From: CAWBNS01 sp964445105
Lineage (GTDB): Bacteria > Chlamydiota > Chlamydiia > Chlamydiales > JAJFMA01
NCBI GenBank assembly: GCA_964445105.1
Contig: CAYUJS010000015.1
Location: forward strand, 1 to 40,166
DNA: 40,166 bases
Reading direction: 5' to 3'
Shown here: one piece after another, positions 24,145 through 33,265 of the stretch
Layout of the letters: every line of letters starts with the position of its first letter
Position numbering within the stretch: the stretch's first letter is position 1
Notes under the pieces: generated by a model
Told to the model about the DNA's origin: nothing
What the model saw: the letters and a program-made list of their open reading frames with translations, nothing else
The model's database searches: none
Program-made: the position numbers and the translations under genes

Positions 24145-24213
24145 GCAAAAAAAACCAGGTGAAGATCGAAATCTTGCCGAACGAAACGTTTAACAAAGAT
24201 TAAGAGGAAACCC

Positions 24214-24687
24214 ATGTCTAGAAGACACCGCGCGGAGAAAAGAGAAACCGTTCCCGATCCAGTTTATAACAGCGAAACACTGGCTAAATTCATTAATAAG
24301 ATCATGATCCAAGGCAAAAAATCTGTCGCCCGCAGCATCGTTTACGGCGCTTTAGAGCAGTTTGCCAAAAAAGTGAAGGCAGAGAACGCTCTAGAGGCAT
24401 TCGAAACAGCTCTAGAAAATGCCAAACCTTCGCTAGAAGTAAAGTCCCGCCGTATCGGCGGCGCTACCTACCAAGTGCCTATCGAAATCGCACCCGCACG
24501 CCGTACCTCTATGGCGATGGGCTGGATCATCAAGCACTCCCGTTCTAAACCCGGACGTCCTATGGTCGAGAAGCTCGCCAACGAACTAAGCGACTGCTTC
24601 AACAACCAAGGCACCACCATCAAGAAGAAAGACGACACGCACCGTATGGCCGAGGCTAACAAAGCTTTCGCCCACTATAAATGGTAG
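24214..24687 (+). CDS. rpsG: 30S ribosomal protein S7
   Basis: S7 (157 residues, the family's usual length) nucleates assembly of the 30S head. It begins MSRRHRAEKRETVPDPVY; the conserved stretches KFINKIMIQGKKSVARSIVY, RRIGGATYQVPIEI and NKAFAHYKW are present. AAGAGGAA precedes the ATG. It is second in the str operon, after an unusually structured 154-base gap, and 19 bases before fusA. Confidence 0.97.
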   Translation: MSRRHRAEKRETVPDPVYNSETLAKFINKIMIQGKKSVARSIVYGALEQFAKKVKAENALEAFETALENAKPSLEVKSRRIGGATYQVPIEIAPARRTSMAMGWIIKHSRSKPGRPMVEKLANELSDCFNNQGTTIKKKDDTHRMAEANKAFAHYKW

Positions 24688-24706
24688 GTAAAGGAGTCCA
24701 CACCCT

Positions 24707-26797
24707 ATGGCAAGACCGCAAAACGAAGAATTAAAAAACGTCCGCAATATTGGCATCATGGCTCACATCGATGCTGGTAAAACGACAACTACCGAACGGA
24801 TTCTCTACTATTCCGGACGCCTACACAAGATGGGCGAAGTGCACGAAGGCGCCGCCACGATGGATTGGATGCCGCAAGAACAAGAGCGCGGCATCACTAT
24901 TACGTCCGCCTCCACGACCGTGTTTTGGAAGGAAGCTAAAATCAACATCATCGACACCCCCGGCCACGTAGACTTCACTGTGGAAGTAGAACGCTCTCTG
25001 CGCGTTCTAGACGGCGCCGTCGCGGTCTTTGATGCTGTTTCTGGCGTAGAGCCCCAATCCGAAACCGTATGGCGCCAAGCCGAACGCTACAACGTTCCCC
25101 GCATCGCCTTTGTGAACAAAATGGACCGTATGGGTGCCGACTTCTTCGGGGCTATCGATTCAATGCGCGACAAGCTACACGCCAACGCCGTCGCCGTCCA
25201 CTGTCCCATCGGCGCGGAAAGCGAATTCAAAGGCATGGTTGATCTCGTAAGGATGAAAGCCTACTTCTTCCACGACGAAACCCTCGGCGCCGACTGGGAT
25301 GAACAGGAAATTCCCGAAGAAATGCTCCAAAAATGCCAAGAGATGCGCGGCCACCTGCTTGAAGAGCTTGCCAGCATCGATGATGACGAAAACAACGCCT
25401 TTCTCACTAAAGTACTCGAGAGCCCAGAAGCGCTGACCGACATAGAGATCAATGCAGCTATCCGCAAAGGTGTCGTCAGTAACAAGCTAAACCCTGTTCT
25501 TTGCGGCTCTGCCTTTAAGAACAAGGGTGTCCAGCAGCTTCTAGACGCAGTCATTCACTGGCTTCCCTCGCCGCTAGACCGCGGCCAAGTAAAAGGGCAC
25601 CTCGTCGACGGCGACAAAGAAGTTTTCATCAATCCTATTGATAGCGAGCCATTCGCAGCGATCGCTTTTAAGATCGTAACTGATCCTTACGTCGGACGTC
25701 TGACCTACATCCGTCTTTATAGCGGAACGCTGGAGAAAGGATCAACCGTCCTCAACACCTCCAAGGACAGCAAAGAGCGCATTAGCCGTCTGCTAGAGAT
25801 GCACGCCAACCAGCGCAAGGAACGCGACGAGTTCTACGCCGGCGATATCGCCGCTTGCGTCGGTCTCAAAAAAGTGACTACGGGCGATACACTCTGCGCC
25901 CCAGAACGGGCAATTATCCTAGAGAAAATGGAATTCCCAGAACCCGTTATCTCGATGGCGATCGAACCCAAAACGAAAGCAGACCGTGAGAAACTGGCCA
26001 ATGCCCTAGGATCTCTCTCTGAGGAAGATCCTACCTTCCGCGTAAACACCAACGAAGAGACTGGCGAGACCATCATTGCCGGTATGGGCGAGCTCCATCT
26101 GGAAATTCTGCGCGATCGTATGATTCGCGAATTCAAGGTCGAAGCCAACGTCGGTAAGCCGCAGGTAGCCTACAAAGAAACCATCACGCAGAACAGCGCA
26201 GCTAAAACCAAGTTCGTCAAACAATCAGGCGGACGCGGTCAGTACGCTCACGTTGAGCTCGAAATGCAGCCTGGTGAACGCGGTAAGGGTATTGAAATCG
26301 TCAGCAAAATCGTTGGCGGTGTCATTCCCAAAGAATACATCAACCCAACTATCAAAGGGATTGAAGAGGGCCTTAGCACAGGCGTTCTCGCCGGCTTCCC
26401 CATCGTCGATGTATCTGTACAGATCGTATTTGGGTCCTATCACGACGTTGACTCCAGTGAGATGGCCTTTAAAATTTGCGGTTCTATGGCTGCCAAAGAT
26501 GCCGCTAAAGCCGCTAAGCCAGTCATCCTGGAGCCGATCATGAAAGTCGATGTCAATACCCCCGAAGCACATGTGGGTGATGTCATTGGCGACCTTAACC
26601 GCCGTCGCGGTAGGATCCTCGGCCAGGAAAACATCAAAGGCGGTGTGCTAATCCGCGCTGAGGTACCCCTCAGCGAGATGTTTGGTTACTCGACGCAACT
26701 ACGGTCGCTCTCTTCAGGGCGTGCGACTTATGTGATGGAGCCCGCCTTTTTTGAAAAGGTTCCAGCGAAAGTTCAAGAAGAAATCACGAAAAAATAA
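24707..26797 (+). CDS. fusA: Elongation factor G
   Basis: EF-G (696 residues) is the GTPase that drives ribosomal translocation. G1 is AHIDAGKTTTTE from residue 19, then RGITITSA (switch I), DTPGHVDF (G3) and NKMD (G4). Domains II to V follow, including GMGELHLEI and the C-terminal GYSTQLRSLSSGRATY. It is a single full-length copy; no mitochondrial-type or fusidate-resistance-type oddities are evident. AAAGGAG precedes the ATG. tuf does not follow, unlike in E. coli; rpsJ does. Confidence 0.97.
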   Translation: MARPQNEELKNVRNIGIMAHIDAGKTTTTERILYYSGRLHKMGEVHEGAATMDWMPQEQERGITITSASTTVFWKEAKINIIDTPGHVDFTVEVERSLRVLDGAVAVFDAVSGVEPQSETVWRQAERYNVPRIAFVNKMDRMGADFFGAIDSMRDKLHANAVAVHCPIGAESEFKGMVDLVRMKAYFFHDETLGADWDEQEIPEEMLQKCQEMRGHLLEELASIDDDENNAFLTKVLESPEALTDIEINAAIRKGVVSNKLNPVLCGSAFKNKGVQQLLDAVIHWLPSPLDRGQVKGHLVDGDKEVFINPIDSEPFAAIAFKIVTDPYVGRLTYIRLYSGTLEKGSTVLNTSKDSKERISRLLEMHANQRKERDEFYAGDIAACVGLKKVTTGDTLCAPERAIILEKMEFPEPVISMAIEPKTKADREKLANALGSLSEEDPTFRVNTNEETGETIIAGMGELHLEILRDRMIREFKVEANVGKPQVAYKETITQNSAAKTKFVKQSGGRGQYAHVELEMQPGERGKGIEIVSKIVGGVIPKEYINPTIKGIEEGLSTGVLAGFPIVDVSVQIVFGSYHDVDSSEMAFKICGSMAAKDAAKAAKPVILEPIMKVDVNTPEAHVGDVIGDLNRRRGRILGQENIKGGVLIRAEVPLSEMFGYSTQLRSLSSGRATYVMEPAFFEKVPAKVQEEITKK

Positions 26798-26804
26798 GGG
26801 AATT

Positions 26805-27152
26805 ATGGCAAAGCAAACACGCCCTCAAGAAGCCGCTCCAAAGAAAGAACGGCCTAAAATCCGTATCCGTCTTAAGGGATATGACCAACGCTTGCTCGAC
26901 AGATCTACCGCAGATATCGTCGAAACGGCAAAGCGGACTGGCGCAGGTGTGGCAGGCCCCATCCCCCTTCCCACACGCCGTGAAATCTATACGGTTCTTC
27001 GGTCCCCGCACGTCGACCGCAAGTCGCGTGAACAATTCGAAATCCGCACACATAAGCGCCTCATTGATATCCTCAACCCCACTAGCAAGACCATCGACGC
27101 GCTCAAAACGCTCACCTTGCCTGCTGGCGTGGACATCAAAATTAAGGCGTAA
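26805..27152 (+). CDS. rpsJ: 30S ribosomal protein S10
   Basis: S10 (115 residues) is a 30S head protein that also serves as NusE in antitermination. The core runs from KIRIRLKGYDQRLLDRS through GPIPLPTRREIYTVLRSPHV to the C-terminus. About 12 extra N-terminal residues (MAKQTRPQEAAPKK) precede the usual start of the family. The ATG at 26805 has AAGGG four bases ahead and lies seven bases after fusA; an earlier in-frame ATG at 26751 is inside fusA. The fusA-rpsJ link matches the order I recall from Chlamydia. Confidence 0.96.
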   Translation: MAKQTRPQEAAPKKERPKIRIRLKGYDQRLLDRSTADIVETAKRTGAGVAGPIPLPTRREIYTVLRSPHVDRKSREQFEIRTHKRLIDILNPTSKTIDALKTLTLPAGVDIKIKA

Positions 27153-27164
27153 AAATAAGTATCC

Positions 27165-27221
27165 GTCCAAGGGGCAGGGGCCATCGATCAATCGTCGATT
27201 TACCCTCTCTACCCCTTGGAC
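27165..27221 (+). terminator. Long stem after rpsJ, without T run
   Basis: GTCCAAGGGG (27165-27174) and CCCCTTGGAC (27212-27221) are perfect complements, with AGGG/CCCT further in. No T tract follows, so it may be an RNA-processing or 3'-stabilising stem at the end of the str operon rather than a classical terminator. Confidence 0.5.
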
Positions 27222-27330
27222 ATAATGCTAAGCGCACTCTTTATCAGTAATCCCCTTTAAAACAGCGGCGAGCCTTATCCGTATCGCCAACTAGGCCTAC
27301 TGCCTGCCCGCAATGAGTCAGTTTCTTTTT

Positions 27331-27358
27331 TTAACAAGAACTGCCGGCTGCTTATTAT
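27331..27358 (+). promoter_or_regulatory. Promoter of the 1378-residue protein gene
   Basis: TTAACA (27331-27336) and TATTAT (27353-27358) have 16-base spacing; TTATAC at 27355-27360 is an alternative -10. The leader would be about 80 bases. Confidence 0.55.
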
Positions 27359-27447
27359 ACTTCTTGCTGTTTTACTTTGTACTGCGTTAAACTCCCTTGC
27401 CTTAAGTACAGTTAAAAAAAACCACACCCTCATTCAGGAGCCATGCA

Positions 27448-30400
27448 ATGCTTGATAAGTTCAACCAATTAACTTCCGCTGCCCAATTCGTTCGGGCCCG
27501 CCTTTCTCCCCTATCTCAAAGCGCTAGCGACCTCCTCCAACCCACCCTAGAGCGCCTCAGAGTACCGAATAATTGCTATCTCCGCGGCTACGCTGTATTC
27601 GCCACCGCTGTACAACTACCTTTGAGCTTTGCCCTCGTTGTGTGCCGAACCATTAAACATCACTACGATACTTCAAGCCTTACAGCCTACTCTTGGAAAG
27701 CCGCAGCGAAAGATCTAGTTTTAGGCACTCTTGTGCCGGGCGGCGTCCTATTGCGTTGGATGCAAGGCATACAAAATGTCGCTGGCGAACAAAGCCACCT
27801 CGAGCAACAAGCGGTAAAGGCCCTAACCGAAGAGACCGAAGCAAGTTGGACCAACCTACTCCTCTCCCTGGAAAATGCCTCACCAGAGGATCTCCAGGCG
27901 ACAAGCACCTACCTGTCTGCCAATCGCACTAACTTCGATACTTTCCCTGTCGCTATTCTTGCCGCATTCTTGCCGGAAAAACTGCAAGAATGGAAAAAAC
28001 CAAGCGAGCAGGTTCAATGGGCTAATCTAGGAGTTTTCAGCGAACACCATCACCAGGCAATCTATCGCGGCTTCAACGCCCGCGCCGCTGTGGACGCGAA
28101 TATTTTAAACGATCGACCCATGCCTAGCACAGAGGCGAGCAAGGCCGCCGCACGCACACGCCTAGATGATCTCGCTCTTCAGCTAGAACAACTGCTCGAT
28201 GTGCTGCCCGAAGAGATAGGTGCAGAACTACCACATTTAAGGGCGGCTGTCGATCTCGTAAAAAACCGCCGTATTGAGGAACGTCAAGAGCTAGCTGCTC
28301 TACTAAAGGTGTTGGAAGAAGATGCGGAGACGACGATCGCAGCGCCGCGGAGCTTGAAAGAGTGGGACAACCCAGACTTTATTAATACCAAGGATTTTGA
28401 AAAACTTGTGCTCGCTGAGCTGCAAGGCACCCTGGCACACATCGTAGCCGCTTCGAAAAAACTGTATTACCAGGACTTACTAAACTCCCTCCCCGCCCCA
28501 CAGCTAAAGACCGCAAACGCTGAGGGCCAGACCCTTGTGCGCGTTATGGCCGCTAACGGCTACGCTCTCGAGAACCCGCACATCGTGCTAGACGATCACG
28601 AATTTGTGGGCGCGCCCACGCTGCTAGCTTTAGCCATTCATGGTTCGACCGATCTGGAAAATTACGAGTCAGTCATCCAATCGGTTGTCAGACTTGTGCA
28701 TACCGAAACCGATCGGTTCGCTTTACGAAGGTACATTGACGCTAGTTTACCAACTATTCTCAGTGATCTCGAGAAAGCTGTGCGCAAAAAACATGAGAGA
28801 AACAAAGATCAGAGCAAAGTTCGCAAGAAAGCTGAGCTTAAACTGGCTAAATATGCAGAGGCTTTACTGTCAAGCCTAAGCAAGCTTCGAGAGGAAGGCG
28901 ATGTTTATGGGATCAGCCTAAACAAATACAAGTCGCTTAAAGCCGCGGTCTGTGAAGTTAGGCTACAAACGCTCTGTAAAGACAAAAATTGGAAAGAGGC
29001 CCTCCCGTTTGCCATTGAAGCCGACGCCGCGACTAGAGCCCGATACGGCCTAGCTGGGAATTTGTCCAACCTAACAGCTGACCAGCTGCAAGCTACTTTT
29101 AAGCTTCATAATCTTGAACTACTCAAACAAAGGCTTTGCAAAGCAGATGGAGGCGCTGTTTTAGCAGTCCTCGAACATTTCGAGGCCGAGCTAGTTCCTG
29201 TGGCACCAGAAGAAGGATCAGGAGTGTCAGTATGGGTTGACAGCACCACTCAACTTGCTGAGGCACGTGAGGCAGAAGCTCTTTTGTTTACCCTCGGCAC
29301 TAACCTAGAGATAGATCTTCGCGGCTACCCCAACCTGAAAGCCGCACGCGACCAGCTTTTCCAAACAAGGCAAACAGAAGCCCAAAATATCGCGCAAGCC
29401 CTTGCCGACCTGAGAAGCGACCCCATCTCTTCGGCTAAAGCACGCGCTTTGGCTGTACCAGAGAATTTGAACATGGCGGCGGCCGACCTACAGCTGTTGA
29501 TCCAGCACGGGGCTTGGCAAGCAGACAGAACACAGCAACTCGCCTTTCTGGCGCTTTTGGAGAAAGTAACCGACTGGCACGCAGAGCATGAAGCCCTCGT
29601 CAACGCCCCTGATGGATTCAAAGCTAACTTTGCATGCACCGACGCAGACCTTAGAGCGCCTGCGCGCTTAGCTTTCCTATTTACAGATGCCTTTCAAAAG
29701 GCTGCGCAGATCGAAGATCAAAAATCCGCGCCGGCCAAAACAGCTTGGGACGAAGTCTCCAAGCTCGTTACTGCCAAACACCACAAGCTCTTGATAGGCG
29801 CCCTACCGCTGTTAGACGCTGAAACCGTGCTGGCAGCCCCCGCCTGGCAACTAAGGGACCTGATAAGGGCTGGCCTCTGGAATGATGTAAAATGTGTCGA
29901 CCAGCACGGAAACAACTTACTGCATCTCCTGGCTGGCGCCCCCGATTGGAACCAGGACTATACCGGCATCGTGCATCACCTGTCCGGCGTGCAAGGCGCT
30001 GGCGCGTTCTTAACCACCAGCAACGACGAAGGCAAACAACCGTTTGCTATCTCAGCAAAGAATGGAAAACAACTCTCCAAGAACAGCTCAGCCCTCGATG
30101 TAATGCTGCCCCTACTTAAGGGCAAGCTCACACAAGCGCAGGCGCGACAACTCGTCAACGCGATTGTTAAACAAACCCCTTCTGCGCTCTACACCTCACT
30201 ACACAAGAGGCTCGAGGCTACCTTCGCAACCGTTGGCGAAACGGGCAGTGTGGCCATTCGACAGCTTGTCCTCGATATGTATGGAAAGATGCTGGACTTT
30301 TATCAAGAGGCTTTCAACGCTGAAGAAGACAAATATGCGCGTTACAACATCGCGCTTACAGCAGCTGGTGCCGTAAGGGTACTAAGAGCCTCTTCAGAGC

Positions 30401-31584
30401 TTAAGCTCCCCGACATTGAGACGAAGTACGGCAAGTTAAGTAGCTATTGGCAAGGGTGGCAGCGCCAAGCGATAGAGATCGCTGCAGCAGGCGACTGGGA
30501 GCAGCTGGGTATGGCATTATCCAACCTGAGTCCCTCAGAGAGACAGAAGGCCATCAATGCGATCGAATTGCCTGGCAGCCTCAGCGATGTTAATCCAGAA
30601 ATTTTACTCACGTTGCTCAACCTAGGCGTTTTTAAGGGCAAGACCAACAACCAAGGGCAGAACATTACAGGCTTGCTGACAGAAGCCGACCTAACAGCCG
30701 CAGTCTACTTGCCTATTGTCGATCTCTTGACTACAAAGGAAAACCAAGCCCTATGGCTAGCTCGAGATCAGAAAGCAGGTGAAGCCGACAGTCCCACAGC
30801 CATACAGCAACTGCTTACTGGCGGAAAAGGAAACGTACTAGGCCTGGTACTTGGAAAACTCAGCCAAGCAAACCGGAGAAAGGCATTGAATTTTGTAGGT
30901 CTTAATGTGGATCAGGCAGAGCTCGTGGCAGCCTTCCTAGAGCTCGTGTCCAAAAACATATTTGACGTGCCCCTTGATTCAGTGAGCGGTGAAACCATCT
31001 TACATAGAGCGGTGGCCCGCCACCCAGGTAATGATCCGGTCTTCGACGCGTTCATCAGGGCGGTTTACACGCATGAGCCGAGGCTCTTCTTGGCAAAAGA
31101 CGCACAGGGCAGGACAGCTCTTTACCAGGCCGCATCGGACAAACGAGCATGTGGGCTTGCTGATCCTGAGGAGGAAGATAAGATTAGGCCTCGAGCAATC
31201 GCTTTTGACCAGCTGATTCTTATGGTGGCCAAAGGAAATTTGGCCTCTCATGAAACAGCAGGCCAGCCTTCGTTGATTACTCAGGTAATTTTAAACTCTC
31301 CTTTGTATTGGCAAAAAACACCTGCAAACAGAGTAAAGGCTCTTGTCGGCAAATTACCTGCTAAAGTGACTGTACGTGATTATTTTACCAATCGAGCGGC
31401 TGGAGATTTCGAAACAATCCTCGCTCATTTCAGCCAACCCGAATTAGAAAAGCATATTGTTATGACAATCTTGGATGGGCTGGGCGTAGATGAAGGCAAT
31501 GCCATAAATTTTGTCGCCTCTTTTGAAACCAAAGAAGAAGCTAAGGCTTATCCTGATCTCTTGGCAAAATTACAAGCGTCATAG
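27448..31584 (+). CDS. Giant protein of unknown function with divergent ankyrin-like repeats (candidate effector)
   Basis: The product has 1378 residues. I recognise no enzyme domain. Near the N-terminus are two hydrophobic stretches (about 47-70, YAVFATAVQLPLSFALVV; and about 90-105, DLVLGTLVPGGVLL). The rest is mostly helical, rich in Ala, Leu, Glu and Lys. Weak ankyrin-like units with the D..G...LH/LL pattern appear at about 807-829 (VDQHGNNLLHLLAG), 1056-1077 (NNQGQNITGLL), 1168-1190 (DSVSGETILHRAV) and 1208-1228 (DAQGRTALYQAA). A CAGGAG seven bases before the ATG and a promoter and terminator of its own indicate an expressed single gene. Ankyrin repeats and large size are common in effectors of intracellular bacteria, so secretion into the host is plausible but inferred. 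No classical signal peptide is evident. Confidence 0.85.
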   Translation: MLDKFNQLTSAAQFVRARLSPLSQSASDLLQPTLERLRVPNNCYLRGYAVFATAVQLPLSFALVVCRTIKHHYDTSSLTAYSWKAAAKDLVLGTLVPGGVLLRWMQGIQNVAGEQSHLEQQAVKALTEETEASWTNLLLSLENASPEDLQATSTYLSANRTNFDTFPVAILAAFLPEKLQEWKKPSEQVQWANLGVFSEHHHQAIYRGFNARAAVDANILNDRPMPSTEASKAAARTRLDDLALQLEQLLDVLPEEIGAELPHLRAAVDLVKNRRIEERQELAALLKVLEEDAETTIAAPRSLKEWDNPDFINTKDFEKLVLAELQGTLAHIVAASKKLYYQDLLNSLPAPQLKTANAEGQTLVRVMAANGYALENPHIVLDDHEFVGAPTLLALAIHGSTDLENYESVIQSVVRLVHTETDRFALRRYIDASLPTILSDLEKAVRKKHERNKDQSKVRKKAELKLAKYAEALLSSLSKLREEGDVYGISLNKYKSLKAAVCEVRLQTLCKDKNWKEALPFAIEADAATRARYGLAGNLSNLTADQLQATFKLHNLELLKQRLCKADGGAVLAVLEHFEAELVPVAPEEGSGVSVWVDSTTQLAEAREAEALLFTLGTNLEIDLRGYPNLKAARDQLFQTRQTEAQNIAQALADLRSDPISSAKARALAVPENLNMAAADLQLLIQHGAWQADRTQQLAFLALLEKVTDWHAEHEALVNAPDGFKANFACTDADLRAPARLAFLFTDAFQKAAQIEDQKSAPAKTAWDEVSKLVTAKHHKLLIGALPLLDAETVLAAPAWQLRDLIRAGLWNDVKCVDQHGNNLLHLLAGAPDWNQDYTGIVHHLSGVQGAGAFLTTSNDEGKQPFAISAKNGKQLSKNSSALDVMLPLLKGKLTQAQARQLVNAIVKQTPSALYTSLHKRLEATFATVGETGSVAIRQLVLDMYGKMLDFYQEAFNAEEDKYARYNIALTAAGAVRVLRASSELKLPDIETKYGKLSSYWQGWQRQAIEIAAAGDWEQLGMALSNLSPSERQKAINAIELPGSLSDVNPEILLTLLNLGVFKGKTNNQGQNITGLLTEADLTAAVYLPIVDLLTTKENQALWLARDQKAGEADSPTAIQQLLTGGKGNVLGLVLGKLSQANRRKALNFVGLNVDQAELVAAFLELVSKNIFDVPLDSVSGETILHRAVARHPGNDPVFDAFIRAVYTHEPRLFLAKDAQGRTALYQAASDKRACGLADPEEEDKIRPRAIAFDQLILMVAKGNLASHETAGQPSLITQVILNSPLYWQKTPANRVKALVGKLPAKVTVRDYFTNRAAGDFETILAHFSQPELEKHIVMTILDGLGVDEGNAINFVASFETKEEAKAYPDLLAKLQAS

Positions 31585-31607
31585 CCATCCTTTAACTCAA
31601 ATTTGCG

Positions 31608-31641
31608 AAAAGCCCTCACCAAGCGCGGTGGGGGCTTTTTT
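31608..31641 (+). terminator. Terminator of the 1378-residue protein gene
   Basis: AAAAGCCCTCACC (31608-31620) pairs with GGTGGGGGCTTTT (31627-31639) around AAGCGC, with one G-U pair, and ends in six T's. Confidence 0.92.
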
Positions 31642-31727
31642 CGGCTACACGAACTTTTTGCGCTTATCAGCATCCAAATGCAATGATTTGCCTGCGGGAG
31701 CTTGCCGATTCGCCACGGTCACTCAAA

Positions 31728-32321
31728 TCATGTGGCCGAGAGGGAAAAATAGCTCTTCAGGCCATCCTGCGTAGCCTTCATCGCACGCTCTCCATGCTGC
31801 CAATTAGCCGGACAGACTTCGCCGTGAGCCTCAAAAAAATTCAAGGCATCTACAATGCGCAGCGCCTCGTCTACCGAGCGGCCCAGTGGCAGATCGTTGA
31901 CTAGCGCATGGCGCACAATGCCGCTCTTATCAATCAAAAACAGCCCGCGATACGCAACCCCTTGGTCTTCGACCAAAACACCATAATCTCTTGCTATCTG
32001 TTTATTTAGGTCCGAGACAAGCGGGTACTGAACGCCTTCTATCCCACCTCGTTCTTTGGGCGTATGCAACCATGCGTAGTGCGCGTAGGGGCTATCCACA
32101 GAACAGCCCACCACCTCCGTATGGCGGGTACGAAAGTCCTCCAGCCGTTCCTGAAACGCATGCAGCTCAGTCGGGCACACAAAAGTAAAATCTAAAGGAT
32201 AGAAAAAAAACAACACATTGCGCCCGCGATAGGACTCTAAGGTAAAGCCATCCACGATCGCATTTTTCATTACCGCCTTAACTGTAAAGACCGGTGCCTT
32301 TTTTCCAATTAAACTACTCAT
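31728..32321 (-). CDS. 2-Cys peroxiredoxin (AhpC/Prx1 type)
   Basis: This cytoplasmic thiol peroxidase (197 residues) reduces hydrogen peroxide and organic peroxides. The peroxidatic Cys is C49 (TFVCPTEL) and the resolving Cys is C170 (EVCPANW), the typical 2-Cys layout. A longer frame to 32378 exists, but the ATG at 32321 (MSSLIGKKAPVF) gives the family N-terminus and has GGGGAT about nine bases ahead. It lies opposite to its neighbours, with its own promoter. The electron donor is not encoded nearby. Confidence 0.95.
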   Translation of the reverse strand: MSSLIGKKAPVFTVKAVMKNAIVDGFTLESYRGRNVLFFFYPLDFTFVCPTELHAFQERLEDFRTRHTEVVGCSVDSPYAHYAWLHTPKERGGIEGVQYPLVSDLNKQIARDYGVLVEDQGVAYRGLFLIDKSGIVRHALVNDLPLGRSVDEALRIVDALNFFEAHGEVCPANWQHGERAMKATQDGLKSYFSLSAT

Positions 32322-32349
32322 TACAATATCCCCACTGTTAAAAGATGGA

Positions 32350-32378
32350 ATGGTAAAGGCTATTTTAGAACAAGTCAA
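32350..32378 (-). promoter_or_regulatory. Promoter of the peroxiredoxin gene
   Basis: On the minus strand TTGACT (32378-32373) and TACCAT (32355-32350) are 17 bases apart, with a predicted start about 20 bases ahead of the ATG at 32321. Confidence 0.6.
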
Positions 32379-32411
32379 CCGCCGTTTTCGGACGGCTCAC
32401 TAAATTTTGGC

Positions 32412-32441
32412 TTGAGATTAATCAGCCAAACCAGATACAAT
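32412..32441 (+). promoter_or_regulatory. Promoter of tRNA-Arg with overlapping inverted repeat
   Basis: TTGAGA (32412-32417) and TACAAT (32436-32441) have 18-base spacing and lie just ahead of the tRNA. An inverted repeat TTGGCT/AGCCAA (32407-32412 and 32424-32429) overlaps the -35 and spacer. Confidence 0.65.
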
Positions 32442-32455
32442 TGTACATCTTGATT

Positions 32456-32529
32456 GCACTGGTAGCTCAACTGGATAGAGTACCCGGCTACGAACCGGGA
32501 GGTTAGAGGTTCAATCCCTCTCCAGTGCA
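32456..32529 (+). tRNA. tRNA-Arg (anticodon ACG)
   Basis: The cloverleaf has acceptor GCACTGG/CCAGTGC, D stem GCTC/GAGT, anticodon stem CCCGG/CCGGG with loop CTACGAA (anticodon ACG, normally edited to ICG), T stem AGAGG/CCTCT with loop TTCAATC, and discriminator A. CCA is not encoded. The next gene starts 14 bases downstream. Confidence 0.95.
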
Positions 32530-32543
32530 CACTTTGGCAGACT

Positions 32544-33179
32544 ATGTTGGTACACGTTTTTCCTTCAGGACCCCTTGAGACCAACACCATATTGGTCGCT
32601 TGTTCTAAGACGCAGCTAACAGCTATTTTCGATCCCGCGCCGGACAGTACGCCTCAAGTCAATGCGTGCCTCGCTGAGCACAACCTCACGCCCAAGATGA
32701 TTCTTTTAACCCACTCGCACTGGGACCACATCGCAGATGTAGCTGCTTTGAAAAAGATATGGCAAATCCCTGTAGCCATCCACTCGGCAGACCTACCCAA
32801 CTTAGAGCAGCCCGGCGCAGACGGCTTGCCCTTTTATATCCCTATGCAGGGGGTAAAACCAGACCAGTTGCTGGCGGGAGGCGATGTGATCTCAATAGGC
32901 AGTCTTTGCTTTCAGGTCATCCACACCCCGGGCCATTCCCCGGGCTCGGTCTGTTTTTATGAGCCCGAGCAACACATTCTCATCAGTGGAGATACTCTTT
33001 TCAAAGGCAGCATAGGAAACCTCAGTTTCCCCACCTCTAAAGCAGACGATATGTGGCCGTCGCTTGACAAGCTGCAGAAGCTTGCCCCCACGACGCGCAT
33101 CTTTCCGGGTCACGGGCCAGATACCATCCTCTGTAAGGAATCGTGGCTGCCCCACGCTAAATCCATGTTTGGTTATTAA
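32544..33179 (+). CDS. Metallo-beta-lactamase-fold hydrolase (glyoxalase II-like)
   Basis: The product has 211 residues and is presumably cytoplasmic. Metal ligands are all present: H57-x-H59-x-D61-H62 (HSHWDH), H131 (HTPGHSPGS), D150 (SGDTLF) and H190 (FPGHGPD). This pattern fits the hydroxyacylglutathione hydrolase/YcbL group. It lacks the C-terminal glutathione-binding domain of classical GloB, so the substrate is unknown. The ribosome binding site is poor and the ATG lies 14 bases from the tRNA-Arg 3' end, so it is probably transcribed with the tRNA. Confidence 0.9.
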   Translation: MLVHVFPSGPLETNTILVACSKTQLTAIFDPAPDSTPQVNACLAEHNLTPKMILLTHSHWDHIADVAALKKIWQIPVAIHSADLPNLEQPGADGLPFYIPMQGVKPDQLLAGGDVISIGSLCFQVIHTPGHSPGSVCFYEPEQHILISGDTLFKGSIGNLSFPTSKADDMWPSLDKLQKLAPTTRIFPGHGPDTILCKESWLPHAKSMFGY

Positions 33180-33265
33180 TTTTCTTAAAAATATCTGTTT
33201 TTAGTATCAATTTAAATATTTAAATAATAATATATAAATTAAGGTTACTTAATTTGTAGGTTAGT
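33180..33265. promoter_or_regulatory. AT-rich spacer ahead of the 1367-residue protein gene
   Basis: The sequence is almost wholly A and T from 33180 to about 33256, in contrast to its flanks. Several TATAAT-like words occur (TAATAT, TATATA), but no single promoter can be picked. A weak TAGG precedes the ATG. Confidence 0.35.

Noticed and set aside
26784..27191. Long minus-strand open frame opposite rpsJ
   Set aside because: It is a shadow of the rpsJ reading frame.
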